Shown piece by piece: positions 34,128 to 42,612 of a DNA stretch of 59,414 nt. This DNA is from Myxococcales bacterium (GTDB taxonomy: Bacteria; Myxococcota_A; Polyangia; Polyangiales; Polyangiaceae), in assembly GCA_020430845.1 (NCBI GenBank), contig JAGQJA010000102.1, positions 1,061 through 60,474 of the forward strand, given 5' to 3'. Position numbers and translations under genes: made by a program. The notes beneath the pieces are model-generated. The model saw nothing but the letters and a program-made list of their open reading frames with translations. It was not told where the DNA came from and made no database searches. Positions within the stretch are counted from its first letter, which is position 1. Each line of letters opens with the position of its first letter.

Positions 34128-35581
34128 CGCCGCGCCGCAAGAGAAGGCTGGGCGCGGTCTTGGCGATGCTCGCCGTGCCCGTGGTCGCGCACCTCGTCAT
34201 CGACCGCGCGACCCGGATCCGGGCCGTCGCCGTCGACACACCGGCGCTCGAGGTCCGCGAGCAAGGCGAGCTGCGGCGTGCCGGCCCGAGCTGGACGCGC
34301 ACCGTCGGCGGGCTGCGCGTCACCTACCTGGCCGGCACGCCCGAGGAGATCGGCACGGCGCACTCCCGCCTGCTCTACGATCGCATGGTCGCCGACGAGG
34401 CCATCATGTGGGACGGCCTCGACCACGTGGTGCCCTTCCCGCCGGCGCGCTGGCTCTTGATGGACGTCGCGCGGGTGAAGTACCGAGGCGTCGCCGCGGG
34501 CTTCCCCGAGCCACGCGCGCGGGAGCTGGCCGCCGAGGCCGCCGCATTCACGCCCGACCCGTACACCGCTCACCTGCCGACGTACCAGCGGATGAGCTAC
34601 CTGCACGCGCTCTACGACATCGCGCTCGGCTTCGAGGGCTCCCCGCTCGTGGGGTGCACGAGCTTCGCGCTCGGCCCCACGCGTACGCGCGACGGTCACG
34701 TGCTGGTGGCGCGGGCCTTCGACTTCGAGGCGGCCGACGTCTTCGACATCGACAAGACGGTGTTCGTCGTACGCGAAGCGGGTCGCATCCCGTTCTTGAG
34801 CGTCTCGTGGCCCGGCCTCGTGGGGGTCGTCACCGGGATGAATGCCGAGGGCGTCTCGCTCGTCGTACACGGTGCGCGGGCGGGCGAGCCGTCGAGCGAC
34901 GGCATGGCCATCGTGTTCTCCATCCGCGAGGCGCTGTCGCAAGCGCGCGACGCCGACGAGGCCGCGCGCATCCTCTCGGAGCAGAAGACGATGGTCTCGC
35001 ACATGGTGCTGGCGACAGACGCGGCGGGGCGCTTCGTGGTGGTGGAGCGCGCGCCCGGGAGCGCCGCCTTCGTGCGCAGCGCCGGCACCGACACGGCCGC
35101 GCTCACCAACCACCTCGAGGGCCCCCTCTCGGGCGATCCCAAGAACCTCCGCGTGCGCGACAAGACGACGACGCTCGCCCGGCGCGCACGCATCGACGAG
35201 CTGCTCTCGGGCGTCGCGCCCAAGAGCGCCGACGTCGAGCGCGCCGTGGCGATGCTGCGAGACCACGTGTGCGCGGGGGGCGAGGCTTGTCCGCCGGGCG
35301 ATCGACGCACCATCGACGCGTTCATCGCGACGCACGGCTTCGTCGCCGACCTCACCGACCGCGTGGCGTGGGTGTCGTCGGGGCCTCACCTCTCGGGAAA
35401 GTTCACGCGCATCGACCTGCGCGCGACGCTCGAGCACGCCGCGGACGGCGGAGACCCGGCTGCGCCGTCGGAGATCGCCGCCGACCCGGCACTCGTCGAC
35501 GGGCGTTACGAGCAGGGACGCGAGCGCGCCGGCGCACCGCTCTTCGGCGGTGATCGACAGAAGCTCGGAGGCCCGCGATGA
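34124..35581 (+). CDS. C45/Ntn-type acyltransferase-peptidase-like protein, membrane-anchored
   Basis: A 485-residue protein of the acyl-CoA:6-aminopenicillanic acid acyltransferase (peptidase C45) type. An N-terminal signal-anchor (AVLAMLAVPVVAHLVI) puts it outside the cytoplasmic membrane. The Ntn nucleophile is Cys178 in LVGCTSFALG, preceded by Gly as in self-cleaving relatives. LVARAFDFE, VGVVTGMNAEGVSLVVHGAR and ALTNHL match the C45 core. Family members transfer or remove acyl groups on amides. The TTG start is chosen because it overlaps the GT2 stop; an ATG 40 bases further on is the alternative. The substrate is unknown. Confidence 0.82.
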   Translation: MTPRRKRRLGAVLAMLAVPVVAHLVIDRATRIRAVAVDTPALEVREQGELRRAGPSWTRTVGGLRVTYLAGTPEEIGTAHSRLLYDRMVADEAIMWDGLDHVVPFPPARWLLMDVARVKYRGVAAGFPEPRARELAAEAAAFTPDPYTAHLPTYQRMSYLHALYDIALGFEGSPLVGCTSFALGPTRTRDGHVLVARAFDFEAADVFDIDKTVFVVREAGRIPFLSVSWPGLVGVVTGMNAEGVSLVVHGARAGEPSSDGMAIVFSIREALSQARDADEAARILSEQKTMVSHMVLATDAAGRFVVVERAPGSAAFVRSAGTDTAALTNHLEGPLSGDPKNLRVRDKTTTLARRARIDELLSGVAPKSADVERAVAMLRDHVCAGGEACPPGDRRTIDAFIATHGFVADLTDRVAWVSSGPHLSGKFTRIDLRATLEHAADGGDPAAPSEIAADPALVDGRYEQGRERAGAPLFGGDRQKLGGPR

Positions 35582-36249
35582 GCGTCACGCGCCGAGCGGC
35601 CATCGCCGGTGCCGTGAGCGTGCTCGCCGCGCCGCGCCTGGCTCGTGCAGACGCAGACGCCGGCGCCGCACGCGAGCCCCACGTCGAGGTCGACGCGGCC
35701 GCGCTCGCCGCGCTGCTCACCGAGGTGGCCAAGGCGCGACGCGCGGTCAAGACGCTCACGGCCTCGTTCACGCAGGAGCGCGTCATCGCGCTGCTCGCCA
35801 CGCGCGTCCGATCGACGGGCAAGCTCGTGATGGTCGGCCCCGATCGCCTGCGGTGGGAGCTCGCCCCGCCCGACCGCATCATCTACTGGATCACGCCCGA
35901 CGGCATCGCGTACCGCACGCCCCGCTCGAGCGCGGCGCTGCCCCCCTCGGGTCAGAGCGCCAAGGTGCAGGCGCTCGCCGACGTGCGCGCGATGATCGGC
36001 GGGGACCTGCACACGCTCGAGAAGCGCTACACGCTCTCTGCCTCTCGCGGCGCGACGGAGGTGACGTTCAAGGGCGCGGCGCGCGAGCCCGCGACGCGGG
36101 TGCGCTCGTTCGAGGTCACGACGGCGAAGGACCTGGTTCGCCCCGTGCGCGCGCGGATCGTCGAGGGCAAGCGCGACGCGACCGAGATCGTCTTCGAGGG
36201 CGTCAAGATCAACGAGACCGTCGACCCCGCGCTGGTTCGACCGAGCTGA
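35578..36249 (+). CDS. LolA-like outer-membrane lipoprotein carrier
   Basis: A 223-residue periplasmic protein. The signal peptide ends at about RLARADA. The half-barrel LolA fold is recognisable from VKTLTASFTQER, STGKLVMVGPDRLRWELAPPDRIIYWITPDG and RIVEGKRDATEIVFEGVKIN. LolA carries lipoproteins from the inner membrane to the outer membrane. LolA-like relatives in biosynthetic clusters are thought to carry other lipids, and the coupled GT2 and C45 genes favour that here. The ATG overlaps the C45 gene stop (ATGA). The gene ends inside the first copy of a 23-bp tandem duplication. Confidence 0.87.
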   Translation: MSVTRRAAIAGAVSVLAAPRLARADADAGAAREPHVEVDAAALAALLTEVAKARRAVKTLTASFTQERVIALLATRVRSTGKLVMVGPDRLRWELAPPDRIIYWITPDGIAYRTPRSSAALPPSGQSAKVQALADVRAMIGGDLHTLEKRYTLSASRGATEVTFKGAAREPATRVRSFEVTTAKDLVRPVRARIVEGKRDATEIVFEGVKINETVDPALVRPS

Positions 36250-36278
36250 TCGGCGTGGTTCGACCGAGCTGATCGGCG
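36233..36278. repeat. Exact 23-bp tandem duplication across the LolA-like stop codon
   Basis: TGGTTCGACCGAGCTGATCG plus GCG occurs at 36233-36255 and again, without change, at 36256-36278. The first copy holds the last codons and the TGA of the LolA-like gene. The second is downstream. Confidence 0.97.
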
Positions 36279-36383
36279 CGGCGCACGGCGCCGCGGGCCG
36301 GGTGCCAAAACTTGGCCACTCGCGGGCGTCACCACCACACTGCTCGAACCCGCCAGAAGTAGGTGCGGGGAGGACGGTGTGTG

Positions 36384-36758
36384 ATGGCTGAAGCAGCGAA
36401 GAAGCTCGACGGACCCGATCGACGACGCCACCGCGTCTATGTGACGCGGAACACCGAGTACCACTTCCGCGACGGCTTCTGCATCGCCGTGCGCGATCGG
36501 CGCACCGGTGACTTCCTCGCGGGGCACCTCGCGATCCGCAGGCGCCTGCACGGCGGCCTCAAGTTCTACGTCAACGGCGCGATCGTCCCCAACCCGGGCG
36601 ATCCCAGCCCCGGCGAGGCGCTCTATTTCGCCGCCGGCGGGCGCGATCTGGTCACGAGCCCCCTCGAGCGCGTCGAGCGCCCCGCCAAGGCCCTCGTCGC
36701 CGCGTACCCCGCGGGCACCCCCGACGTGGCCGAGCCCGACACGTTCTGCGACGACTGA
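36384..36758 (+). CDS. Small conserved-looking protein of unknown function
   Basis: A 124-residue soluble protein starting at the ATG at 36384, 9 bp after GGGGAGGA. It has mixed alpha/beta character, with HRVYVTRNTEYHFRDGFCIA, GHLAIRRRLHGGLKFYVN and GEALYFAAGGRDLVTSPLERV as the most structured segments. A C-terminal acidic tail follows (EPDTFCDD). No known domain, signal peptide or membrane helix is seen. The codon pattern matches its neighbours, so the gene is probably real. It lies between the LolA-like gene and the acetyltransferase on the same strand. Confidence 0.75.
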   Translation: MAEAAKKLDGPDRRRHRVYVTRNTEYHFRDGFCIAVRDRRTGDFLAGHLAIRRRLHGGLKFYVNGAIVPNPGDPSPGEALYFAAGGRDLVTSPLERVERPAKALVAAYPAGTPDVAEPDTFCDD

Positions 36759-36804
36759 GCCGGTCCGTCTTTACCGCTCCCCAAGGCCGAAGGATACTCG
36801 GCCC

Positions 36805-37380
36805 GTGCTCGCCGTCCCCCCGCGCTCCGAGGTCCGAGCTCGTCCCCTGACGACGCAGCGGCTGCTGCTCGCCCCACTCGACGCCTCCGACGCCCGCGAC
36901 CTATGGACCGCGGTCGAGGCGTCGCGCCCCGAGCTCGAGCCGTGGCTGCCGTGGGTCCCGTTCAACATCGACGTCGACTCGAGCGCTCGCTACGCCGACG
37001 CCAGCGCCGCCGACTGGGACGGCGCGCGCGCGTGTCGCTTCTCGATCCGCGATCGCGGCACGCACCGACTGCTCGGCGTCATCGGCCTCGAGCAGTTCGC
37101 GCACCTGCACGAGAACGTCGAGCTGGGCTACTGGCTGCGCACCGACAGCACACGTCGCGGGCTCATGACCGAGGCGGCGCGCGCGTGCCTCGACTTCGCG
37201 TTCGGTCCCGTCAACGCCCACCGCGTGCGCGTGGCGGCCGCGACCAACAACCACGCGTCGCTCGCCGTCATCCGTCGGCTGGGCTTTCGTTTCGAGGGGA
37301 TCGCGCGTGAGGCCGAGCGGTGCCACGGCCGATGGCTCGATCACGCCATCTTCGCGCTGCTCGCAAAGGACGCGCGGTAG
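36805..37380 (+). CDS. GNAT acetyltransferase (RimJ/RimL type)
   Basis: A 191-residue N-acetyltransferase of the Acetyltransf_3 group. TQRLLLAPLDASDARDLWTA is the typical N-terminal strand-helix, GVIGLEQFAHLHENVELGYWL the core, and DSTRRGLMTEAARACLDFAF the acetyl-CoA binding pyrophosphate loop in variant form. NHASLAVIRRLGFRFEG is the conserved C-terminal segment. The GTG at 36805 is the chosen start. Substrates in this group include ribosomal-protein N-termini and small amines; the real one is not evident. Confidence 0.9.
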   Translation: MLAVPPRSEVRARPLTTQRLLLAPLDASDARDLWTAVEASRPELEPWLPWVPFNIDVDSSARYADASAADWDGARACRFSIRDRGTHRLLGVIGLEQFAHLHENVELGYWLRTDSTRRGLMTEAARACLDFAFGPVNAHRVRVAAATNNHASLAVIRRLGFRFEGIAREAERCHGRWLDHAIFALLAKDAR

Positions 37381-38264
37381 CGCCCCACGAGCGCCCGCAG
37401 GCGCGGCAAGCCGTCGACCGCCCACGCGCCGTACCAGCAGATGTCCTTGCCGGGCATTCGAACGACGGCGTCATGAGCTGCCGCGGGGATCGCGAGCGCG
37501 CGGAAGACCTCGGCGTCGGCGTCGGTGAACGGGTGCGGCTCGTCGGGGAGGAGCACGAGCTCGGGCGCGCGGGCCACGACCTCGTCGACGGACACGCGCG
37601 GGTATCGTACGTCGCGATCGGCCACGCGCTCCGGCGGCAAGGGCTTGGCGTCGCCCACGTCGGCCGCGAGCGGGTAGCGGCGCTCGCGGTCGGCGAAGAC
37701 GTTCTGCGCGCCGGCGAGGTCGAGCATGTCGCTGATGAACGTCGCGCCGTGGATCGTCATGAGCGGATCCATCCAGATGGGGCAGAAGGTGCGGAGCGGC
37801 GCCTCGACGGCGCGTGCTGCCTCGGCCTCGCGCATGCCCGCATAGCCGCGCGCGAGCAGATCCCGTGCGGACGCGTCGCGCTCGACGCGAAAGATGCGCG
37901 CGAGTCGCGCCATGTGCGCGAGGCCGTCGGCGGCGCGCTTGGGGAACGCGACGAAGACGCGGATGCCCTGCTGCGCGAGCGCCTCGAGGTCCGAGCGCGT
38001 GTTCTCTTCTTGGTTGGCGAGCACGAGGTCGGGCGAGAGCGCGACGATGTCGTCGACGCGCGGGTTCTTGGTGCCGCCCACGCTCGGGACGCGTGCGTTC
38101 ACGTCGGCAGGCAGCTCGCAGTAGTCCGTGCGCCCCACGATCGCGTCGCCGCAGCCGAGCGCCGCCACAGTGAACGTGTCGCTCGGCACGAGGGACACGA
38201 CGCGCTTGGGCGCCGCGCCGAACGTCAGCTCGCGCTTGCGGTCGTCGTGGACGCGGACGATCAC
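37341..38264 (-). CDS. BtuF/helical-backbone metal-receptor-like binding protein without signal peptide
   Basis: A 307-residue protein of the periplasmic-binding-protein type III fold used by vitamin B12 and iron-chelate ABC transporters. KRVVSLVPSDTFTVAALGCGDAIVGRTD is the characteristic start of this family. VGGTKNPRVDDIVALSPDLVL is the next conserved block. The frame starts with GTG overlapping the upstream lipoprotein stop (GTGA), and no signal peptide precedes the fold, so the protein seems cytoplasmic. No permease or ATPase gene is nearby. It is the last gene of a thyA-folA operon. It overlaps the end of the GNAT gene by 40 bp, tail to tail. Confidence 0.82.
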   Translation of the reverse strand: MIVRVHDDRKRELTFGAAPKRVVSLVPSDTFTVAALGCGDAIVGRTDYCELPADVNARVPSVGGTKNPRVDDIVALSPDLVLANQEENTRSDLEALAQQGIRVFVAFPKRAADGLAHMARLARIFRVERDASARDLLARGYAGMREAEAARAVEAPLRTFCPIWMDPLMTIHGATFISDMLDLAGAQNVFADRERRYPLAADVGDAKPLPPERVADRDVRYPRVSVDEVVARAPELVLLPDEPHPFTDADAEVFRALAIPAAAHDAVVRMPGKDICWYGAWAVDGLPRLRALVGRYRASFASSAKMA

Positions 38265-38644
38265 TCTTCGTCCTCCATCGGCAGCGGCTCGGGTGCCGGC
38301 GGTCCGCCGTCGGCGTGGGGGCCCACGCGCGCCGCGCAGATGGCCCATATCGCGTCGCCGCAACGCCGCGCGACGCTCGCCACGCACTGGATGACGGTGT
38401 CGGCCTCGCGCTCGACGATTCGGTCGAGGATGAGCTCGCAGCCGCGCGCGCACTCGTCGGAGCTGCACTGGCGCTCTGCGCGGATCTCGCACGCCCTCGT
38501 GCACGTCTCGATGGGCTTGCCGGGCGAACGAGAGTGACAGCCCGTAGGCCCCGCGAGCGCCGCCGTCGCGGCGACGAACGACGCGGCGATGACCCACGCC
38601 GCCGCGCCGCGCTCGGGGCGCCTGGACTCGCCGGGTCGCATCAT
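38261..38644 (-). CDS. Cysteine-rich lipoprotein-like protein, unknown
   Basis: A 127-residue exported protein. The N-terminal hydrophobic segment WVIAASFVAATAALAG ends in a lipobox-like GPTGC. The mature part holds Cys-rich helices (CTRACEIRAERQC, CARGCELILDRI, CVASVARRCGDAIWAIC), a pattern seen in small myxobacterial secreted proteins. The C-terminus is acidic and Pro-rich (PEPLPMEDEE). It sits between folA and the BtuF-like gene with 4-bp overlaps on both sides. It is therefore certainly translated with them, although no link in function is visible. Confidence 0.78.
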   Translation of the reverse strand: MMRPGESRRPERGAAAWVIAASFVAATAALAGPTGCHSRSPGKPIETCTRACEIRAERQCSSDECARGCELILDRIVEREADTVIQCVASVARRCGDAIWAICAARVGPHADGGPPAPEPLPMEDEE

Positions 38645-39168
38645 CGCTCCAACGTGACGAAGCTCACGCCCGCCGTCTCGCCCGCGCGTCGCGCCGTCTC
38701 GCGCCACGCCGCACGATCGAGCTCCGGAAAGAACGTATCGCCGTCGACCTCGTGCGAGATCTCGGTGAGCTCGACCCGCGTGGCCAGGGGCAGCGCGGCA
38801 CGGTAGATCTCGGCGCCGCCGATGACGCACGGCTCGGGGTCCGTCTCGCGCGCCGCGCGGAGCGCCTCGTCGAGGCCGCGCGCCACCGTCACGCCGTCGA
38901 AGGCGAAGTCGGGGTTGCGCGTCACGACGACGAAGCGGCGCCCCGGCAGCACCCGCCCGATCGACTCGAACGTCTTGCGCCCCATGATGACGGCGTGGCC
39001 CATCGTCGTGGCCTTGAAGTGCTTGAGGTCCTCGGGCACGTGCCACGGCAGCCCGCCGCCCACGCCGATCACGTTGCGAGGCCCGACCGCGACGACGAGC
39101 GTGAGCGGGAGGCGAGCGGCCGGCGCGGGCTGGGGCGCGGGCGTGAGCGCGGGAGAGGCTTCTGCCAA
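38641..39168 (-). CDS. folA: Dihydrofolate reductase
   Basis: Reduces dihydrofolate to tetrahydrofolate with NADPH. In this 175-residue protein LTLVVAVGPRNVIGVGGGLPWHVPEDLKHF is the conserved start, with the catalytic acid in the WHVPEDL segment. VIMGRKTFESIG and CVIGGAEIYRAAL follow (NADPH site). The first 20 residues are an Ala/Pro leader longer than usual. It lies 7 bp after thyA, the standard pairing: thymidylate synthase makes the dihydrofolate that this enzyme recycles. Confidence 0.97.
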   Translation of the reverse strand: MAEASPALTPAPQPAPAARLPLTLVVAVGPRNVIGVGGGLPWHVPEDLKHFKATTMGHAVIMGRKTFESIGRVLPGRRFVVVTRNPDFAFDGVTVARGLDEALRAARETDPEPCVIGGAEIYRAALPLATRVELTEISHEVDGDTFFPELDRAAWRETARRAGETAGVSFVTLER

Positions 39169-39175
39169 GGGGTCC

Positions 39176-40018
39176 TCAGACCGCGACGGGCGCGGCGATG
39201 TGCGGGTGGGGATCGTAGCCCTCGAGCGTGAAGTGCTCGTAGGCGAACGAGAAGATGTCCTTCACCGAGGGGTCGAGCTTCATCTGGGGGAGCGGCTTGG
39301 GCGAGCGCGCGAGCTGGGTGCGCGCCTGCTCGAAGTGGTTCTTGTAGAGGTGCGCGTCGCCGAGCGTGTGGATGAACTCACCGGGGCGCAGACCGGAGAC
39401 GTGCGCGAGCATCATGGTGAGCAGCGCGTAGCTCGCGATGTTGAAGGGCACGCCGAGGAAGATGTCCCCGCTGCGTTGATAGAGCTGACACGACAGCTCA
39501 CCGCCCTGCACGTAGAGCTGGAAGAGCGTGTGGCACGGGGGCAGCGCGACCTGGTCGGCCTCCTTGGGGTTCCACCCCGTGACGATGAGCCGTCGGCTCG
39601 ACGGGTTGGAGCGCAGCTCGCGCGCGACGTGGGCGATCTGGTCGACGCCGTCGTCGGCGTAGGTGCCGTCTGGCTTGCGCGTCGCGCCGAAGTTTCGCCA
39701 CTGGTGTCCGTACACCGGACCGAGCTCGCCCTCCGGTCGCCCGAACTTCGCCGTCTGTTCCTCGGTGGCCCACTCGTTCCAGATGCGCACGCCGTCGCGC
39801 TGCAAGGACTGCACGTGCGTCTCGCCGCGCAGGAACCACAGCAGCTCGTGGATGACCGACTTGACGTGGATCTTCTTGGTGGTGACCAGCGGAAAGCCTT
39901 CGCGCAGGTCGAAGCGCATCTGCCAGCCGAACACGCTGCGGGTGCCCGTGCCGGTGCGGTCCTCGCGGTCTCTGCCGCGCTCGAGGACATGCTGGAGCAG
40001 CTCGAGGTACGCCTTCAT
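39176..40018 (-). CDS. thyA: Thymidylate synthase
   Basis: Folate-dependent dUMP methylation to dTMP. The 280-residue protein shows [22 protein letters not shown] at the start, the catalytic cysteine in [12 protein letters not shown], and [25 protein letters not shown] (dUMP and folate site). [12 protein letters not shown] lies near the end. All catalytic positions appear present. It is the first gene of the thyA-folA-lipoprotein-BtuF-like operon, with a 0.5 kb upstream region. Confidence 0.98.
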   Translation of the reverse strand: MKAYLELLQHVLERGRDREDRTGTGTRSVFGWQMRFDLREGFPLVTTKKIHVKSVIHELLWFLRGETHVQSLQRDGVRIWNEWATEEQTAKFGRPEGELGPVYGHQWRNFGATRKPDGTYADDGVDQIAHVARELRSNPSSRRLIVTGWNPKEADQVALPPCHTLFQLYVQGGELSCQLYQRSGDIFLGVPFNIASYALLTMMLAHVSGLRPGEFIHTLGDAHLYKNHFEQARTQLARSPKPLPQMKLDPSVKDIFSFAYEHFTLEGYDPHPHIAAPVAV

Positions 40019-40566
40019 GGGAGAGCGGACTTAGCAGGCCCATGCGCAGACGAGAAGCCGCGACGCCCTCGAGGCCCGTGCGGTGCCGCGTCACGCCGGC
40101 AGAAGCTGGGCCTGCGCGCGCGGCGGTCGGCCGAGCGCCTCTGTAGCGGCGATCCCCCACGGCCCGACGTGGAGCGGGGGGCGGAGGCCCGTGTGGGCAG
40201 GTGTCCGCACGCGCCGATCGCGCACGCCGAGAGCGTGAGAGGAGGGCAAGCACCTGGCGCGCGGCATGCAAGGAGGCGGGAGCCCGGAGGTCCTGTATGT
40301 CATCGATGCCGCCTCGTCGCCCCTCGTGCTCGATGCCCGCGCTCGCCCTCCGACCTCCCGCCTCGCTCGCCACGCGCGACGACGAGCCACCCCCGTCGAT
40401 CCGCGCGGCGCTCGCGTCGAGCCCTCCCGCGTCTGGCCCGCGCGCGCGCCGATCGACCGACGAGCTCGCGGCCGTCCCGGCCCCTGCGGTCGCCGCCTCT
40501 GGCGAGTGAGCCTCGGCGCGGCGGCGGCTCGCACCGCCCCGCACGAGATCGCGTAGCATCGGGGCC
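40019..40566. other. Intergenic region between divergent thyA and transhydrogenase genes
   Basis: No gene is supported in these 548 bp. Open frames on both strands give only Arg/Ala-rich nonsense without a conserved feature. It must hold the promoters of the thyA operon and of the gene at 40567, but no clear motif was identified. Confidence 0.6.
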
Positions 40567-41892
40567 ATGAGCTGCGCGCACGGATACGCGCCCGCAGAGG
40601 GCGGCGAGGGGATCTTCGCCGTCGACGCGTCGAGCCTCACCTTCGGGCGGGGCGCGCTCCGCGAGGCGGGTGCCGTCGTCCGTGGCCTCGGGTGCAAGCG
40701 CGTGGCGCTCTTCACCGACGCGCGCGTGCGACAGATAGATGCATATGCATATTTAACGCGATCGCTCGCGGAGGCCGGGGTCGACGTCGTGACCTACGCG
40801 GACGTACGCGTCGAGCCCACCGACGCGTCGTTCGAGGCGGCGGCGACCTTCGCACGCGACGGGCGCTTCGACGGGTACGTGTCGCTCGGCGGCGGCTCCG
40901 TGATCGACACGTGCAAGGCGGCCGCCCTCTACGCCGCCTACCCCGCGGACTTCTTCGCCTACGTGAACGCGCCAGTCGGTCGCGCCGAGGCCGTGCCGGG
41001 CCCGCTCCCTCCGCACGTGGCGTGCCCGACGACCGCGGGCACGGGCAGCGAGCTCACCGGGATCGCCGTCTGTGACGTGGTGAGCCTCGGGGCCAAGACC
41101 GGTATCGCGTCTCGGCGCCTCCGGCCTACGCACGCGATCATCGACCCCGACGCGACGCGCACCCTTCCGCCCGCGGTCGTCGCGGCCGGCGGGTTCGACG
41201 TGCTGTGTCACGCCATCGAGTCCTACACCGCGCGCCCCTTCACCGCGCGCGCGCGCCCCGACTCGCCGGCGGCGCGGCCGATGAGTCAGGGTCGAAACCC
41301 CTGGAGCGATCACGGCAGCTTCGCGGCGCTCGAGCTGGGCGCGACGCACCTGGTGCGCGCGGTGCGCGACGCCTCCGACGACGAGGCGCGTGAGCAGCTC
41401 ATGTGGGCCGCGACGCTCGCGGGGCTCGCGTTCGGAAACGCCGGCGTGCACATCCCACACGCGATGGCCTACGCGGTGGCCGGGCTCGTGCGCGACTTTC
41501 GCATGCCGGACTACCCCGACGACGAGGCGATGGTGCCGCACGGAGTGTCCGTCGTGGTCAACGCGCCTGCCGCGGTCCGATTCACCGCGTCGGCATCTCC
41601 CGAGAGGCACCTCGCGTGCGCGCGTGCGCTCGGGGCAGACACGCGAGGCGCCGCCCCGGACGACGCGGGCGCGCTGCTCGCGGCGGCGCTCGAACGTATG
41701 ATGCGCGACGCGAGCGTGCCGGTGGGTCTGGCGGCGCTGGGCTACGTCGACGCGGACGTCGAGGCCCTCACGCGGGGAACCGTCGCGCAGGCGCGCCTGC
41801 TCGGCAACGCACCGCGGCCCGTCGGCGACGTCGACGTCGCCGCGCTGTTTCGCGCGAGCCTCGCGCCCACGACGACCGCCCGAGGAGAGTGA
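40567..41892 (+). CDS. Iron-containing alcohol dehydrogenase, hydroxyacid-oxoacid transhydrogenase type
   Basis: A 441-residue group-III dehydrogenase. It resembles the ADHFE1/HOT enzyme, which oxidises 4-hydroxybutyrate while reducing 2-oxoglutarate. It has [14 protein letters not shown] (nucleotide site) and [12 protein letters not shown]. Metal-binding histidines lie in [11 protein letters not shown] and [10 protein letters not shown], and [14 protein letters not shown] is characteristic of the HOT branch. It ends 4 bp before the thioesterase gene, suggesting a short operon for a hydroxyacid or acyl-CoA. The 14-bp AT-rich palindrome element lies at codons 58-62. Confidence 0.88.
   Translation: MSCAHGYAPAEGGEGIFAVDASSLTFGRGALREAGAVVRGLGCKRVALFTDARVRQIDAYAYLTRSLAEAGVDVVTYADVRVEPTDASFEAAATFARDGRFDGYVSLGGGSVIDTCKAAALYAAYPADFFAYVNAPVGRAEAVPGPLPPHVACPTTAGTGSELTGIAVCDVVSLGAKTGIASRRLRPTHAIIDPDATRTLPPAVVAAGGFDVLCHAIESYTARPFTARARPDSPAARPMSQGRNPWSDHGSFAALELGATHLVRAVRDASDDEAREQLMWAATLAGLAFGNAGVHIPHAMAYAVAGLVRDFRMPDYPDDEAMVPHGVSVVVNAPAAVRFTASASPERHLACARALGADTRGAAPDDAGALLAAALERMMRDASVPVGLAALGYVDADVEALTRGTVAQARLLGNAPRPVGDVDVAALFRASLAPTTTARGE
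40739..40750. other. 12-bp perfect AT-rich palindrome inside transhydrogenase gene
   Basis: ATGCATATGCAT, part of GATGCATATGCATA (40738-40751), identical to the element in the RlmI-like gene. It is followed by TTTAACG, giving an AT-rich island of about 25 bp in a very GC-rich gene. Confidence 0.95.
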
Positions 41893-41896
41893 CGAG

Positions 41897-42337
<441 letters not shown>

Positions 42338-42599
42338 GCGCCGCGAGCACGGAGCCGAGCCGACTCCGCGCGGCGCGGAGCGAGCGGCATCGGCGCCCGA
42401 CGCGCACCGGATCACCCATTCGGGTGACGTGCGAGAGGCGCTCCGGAGGCCCAGTCGAGCCGCTCCGCTGTCACCCGCGCGAGTGACACCGCACCCGTAA
42501 GTGCTCGGATTCACGGCCCTGTTCGCCCCGAAGCGGGCCGTGTCCCCCCGTTGGACGACTGGTTTGTCTCCGAGCTTCGGCTTACATCTTTGACCTCAC

Positions 42600-42606
42600 A
42601 AGGAGG
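42600..42606 (+). promoter_or_regulatory. Strong ribosome-binding site before a TTG start
   Basis: AAGGAGG lies 6 bp before TTG at 42613, showing that the FGE-fold lipoprotein starts with TTG. The upstream leader (around 42570-42600) is relatively AT-rich. Confidence 0.88.
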
Positions 42607-42612
42607 TTCGTT

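Noticed and set aside
40201-40509. Possible small gene upstream of the transhydrogenase
   Set aside because: Arg/Ala/Pro-rich product, overlapping frames on both strands, no motif.
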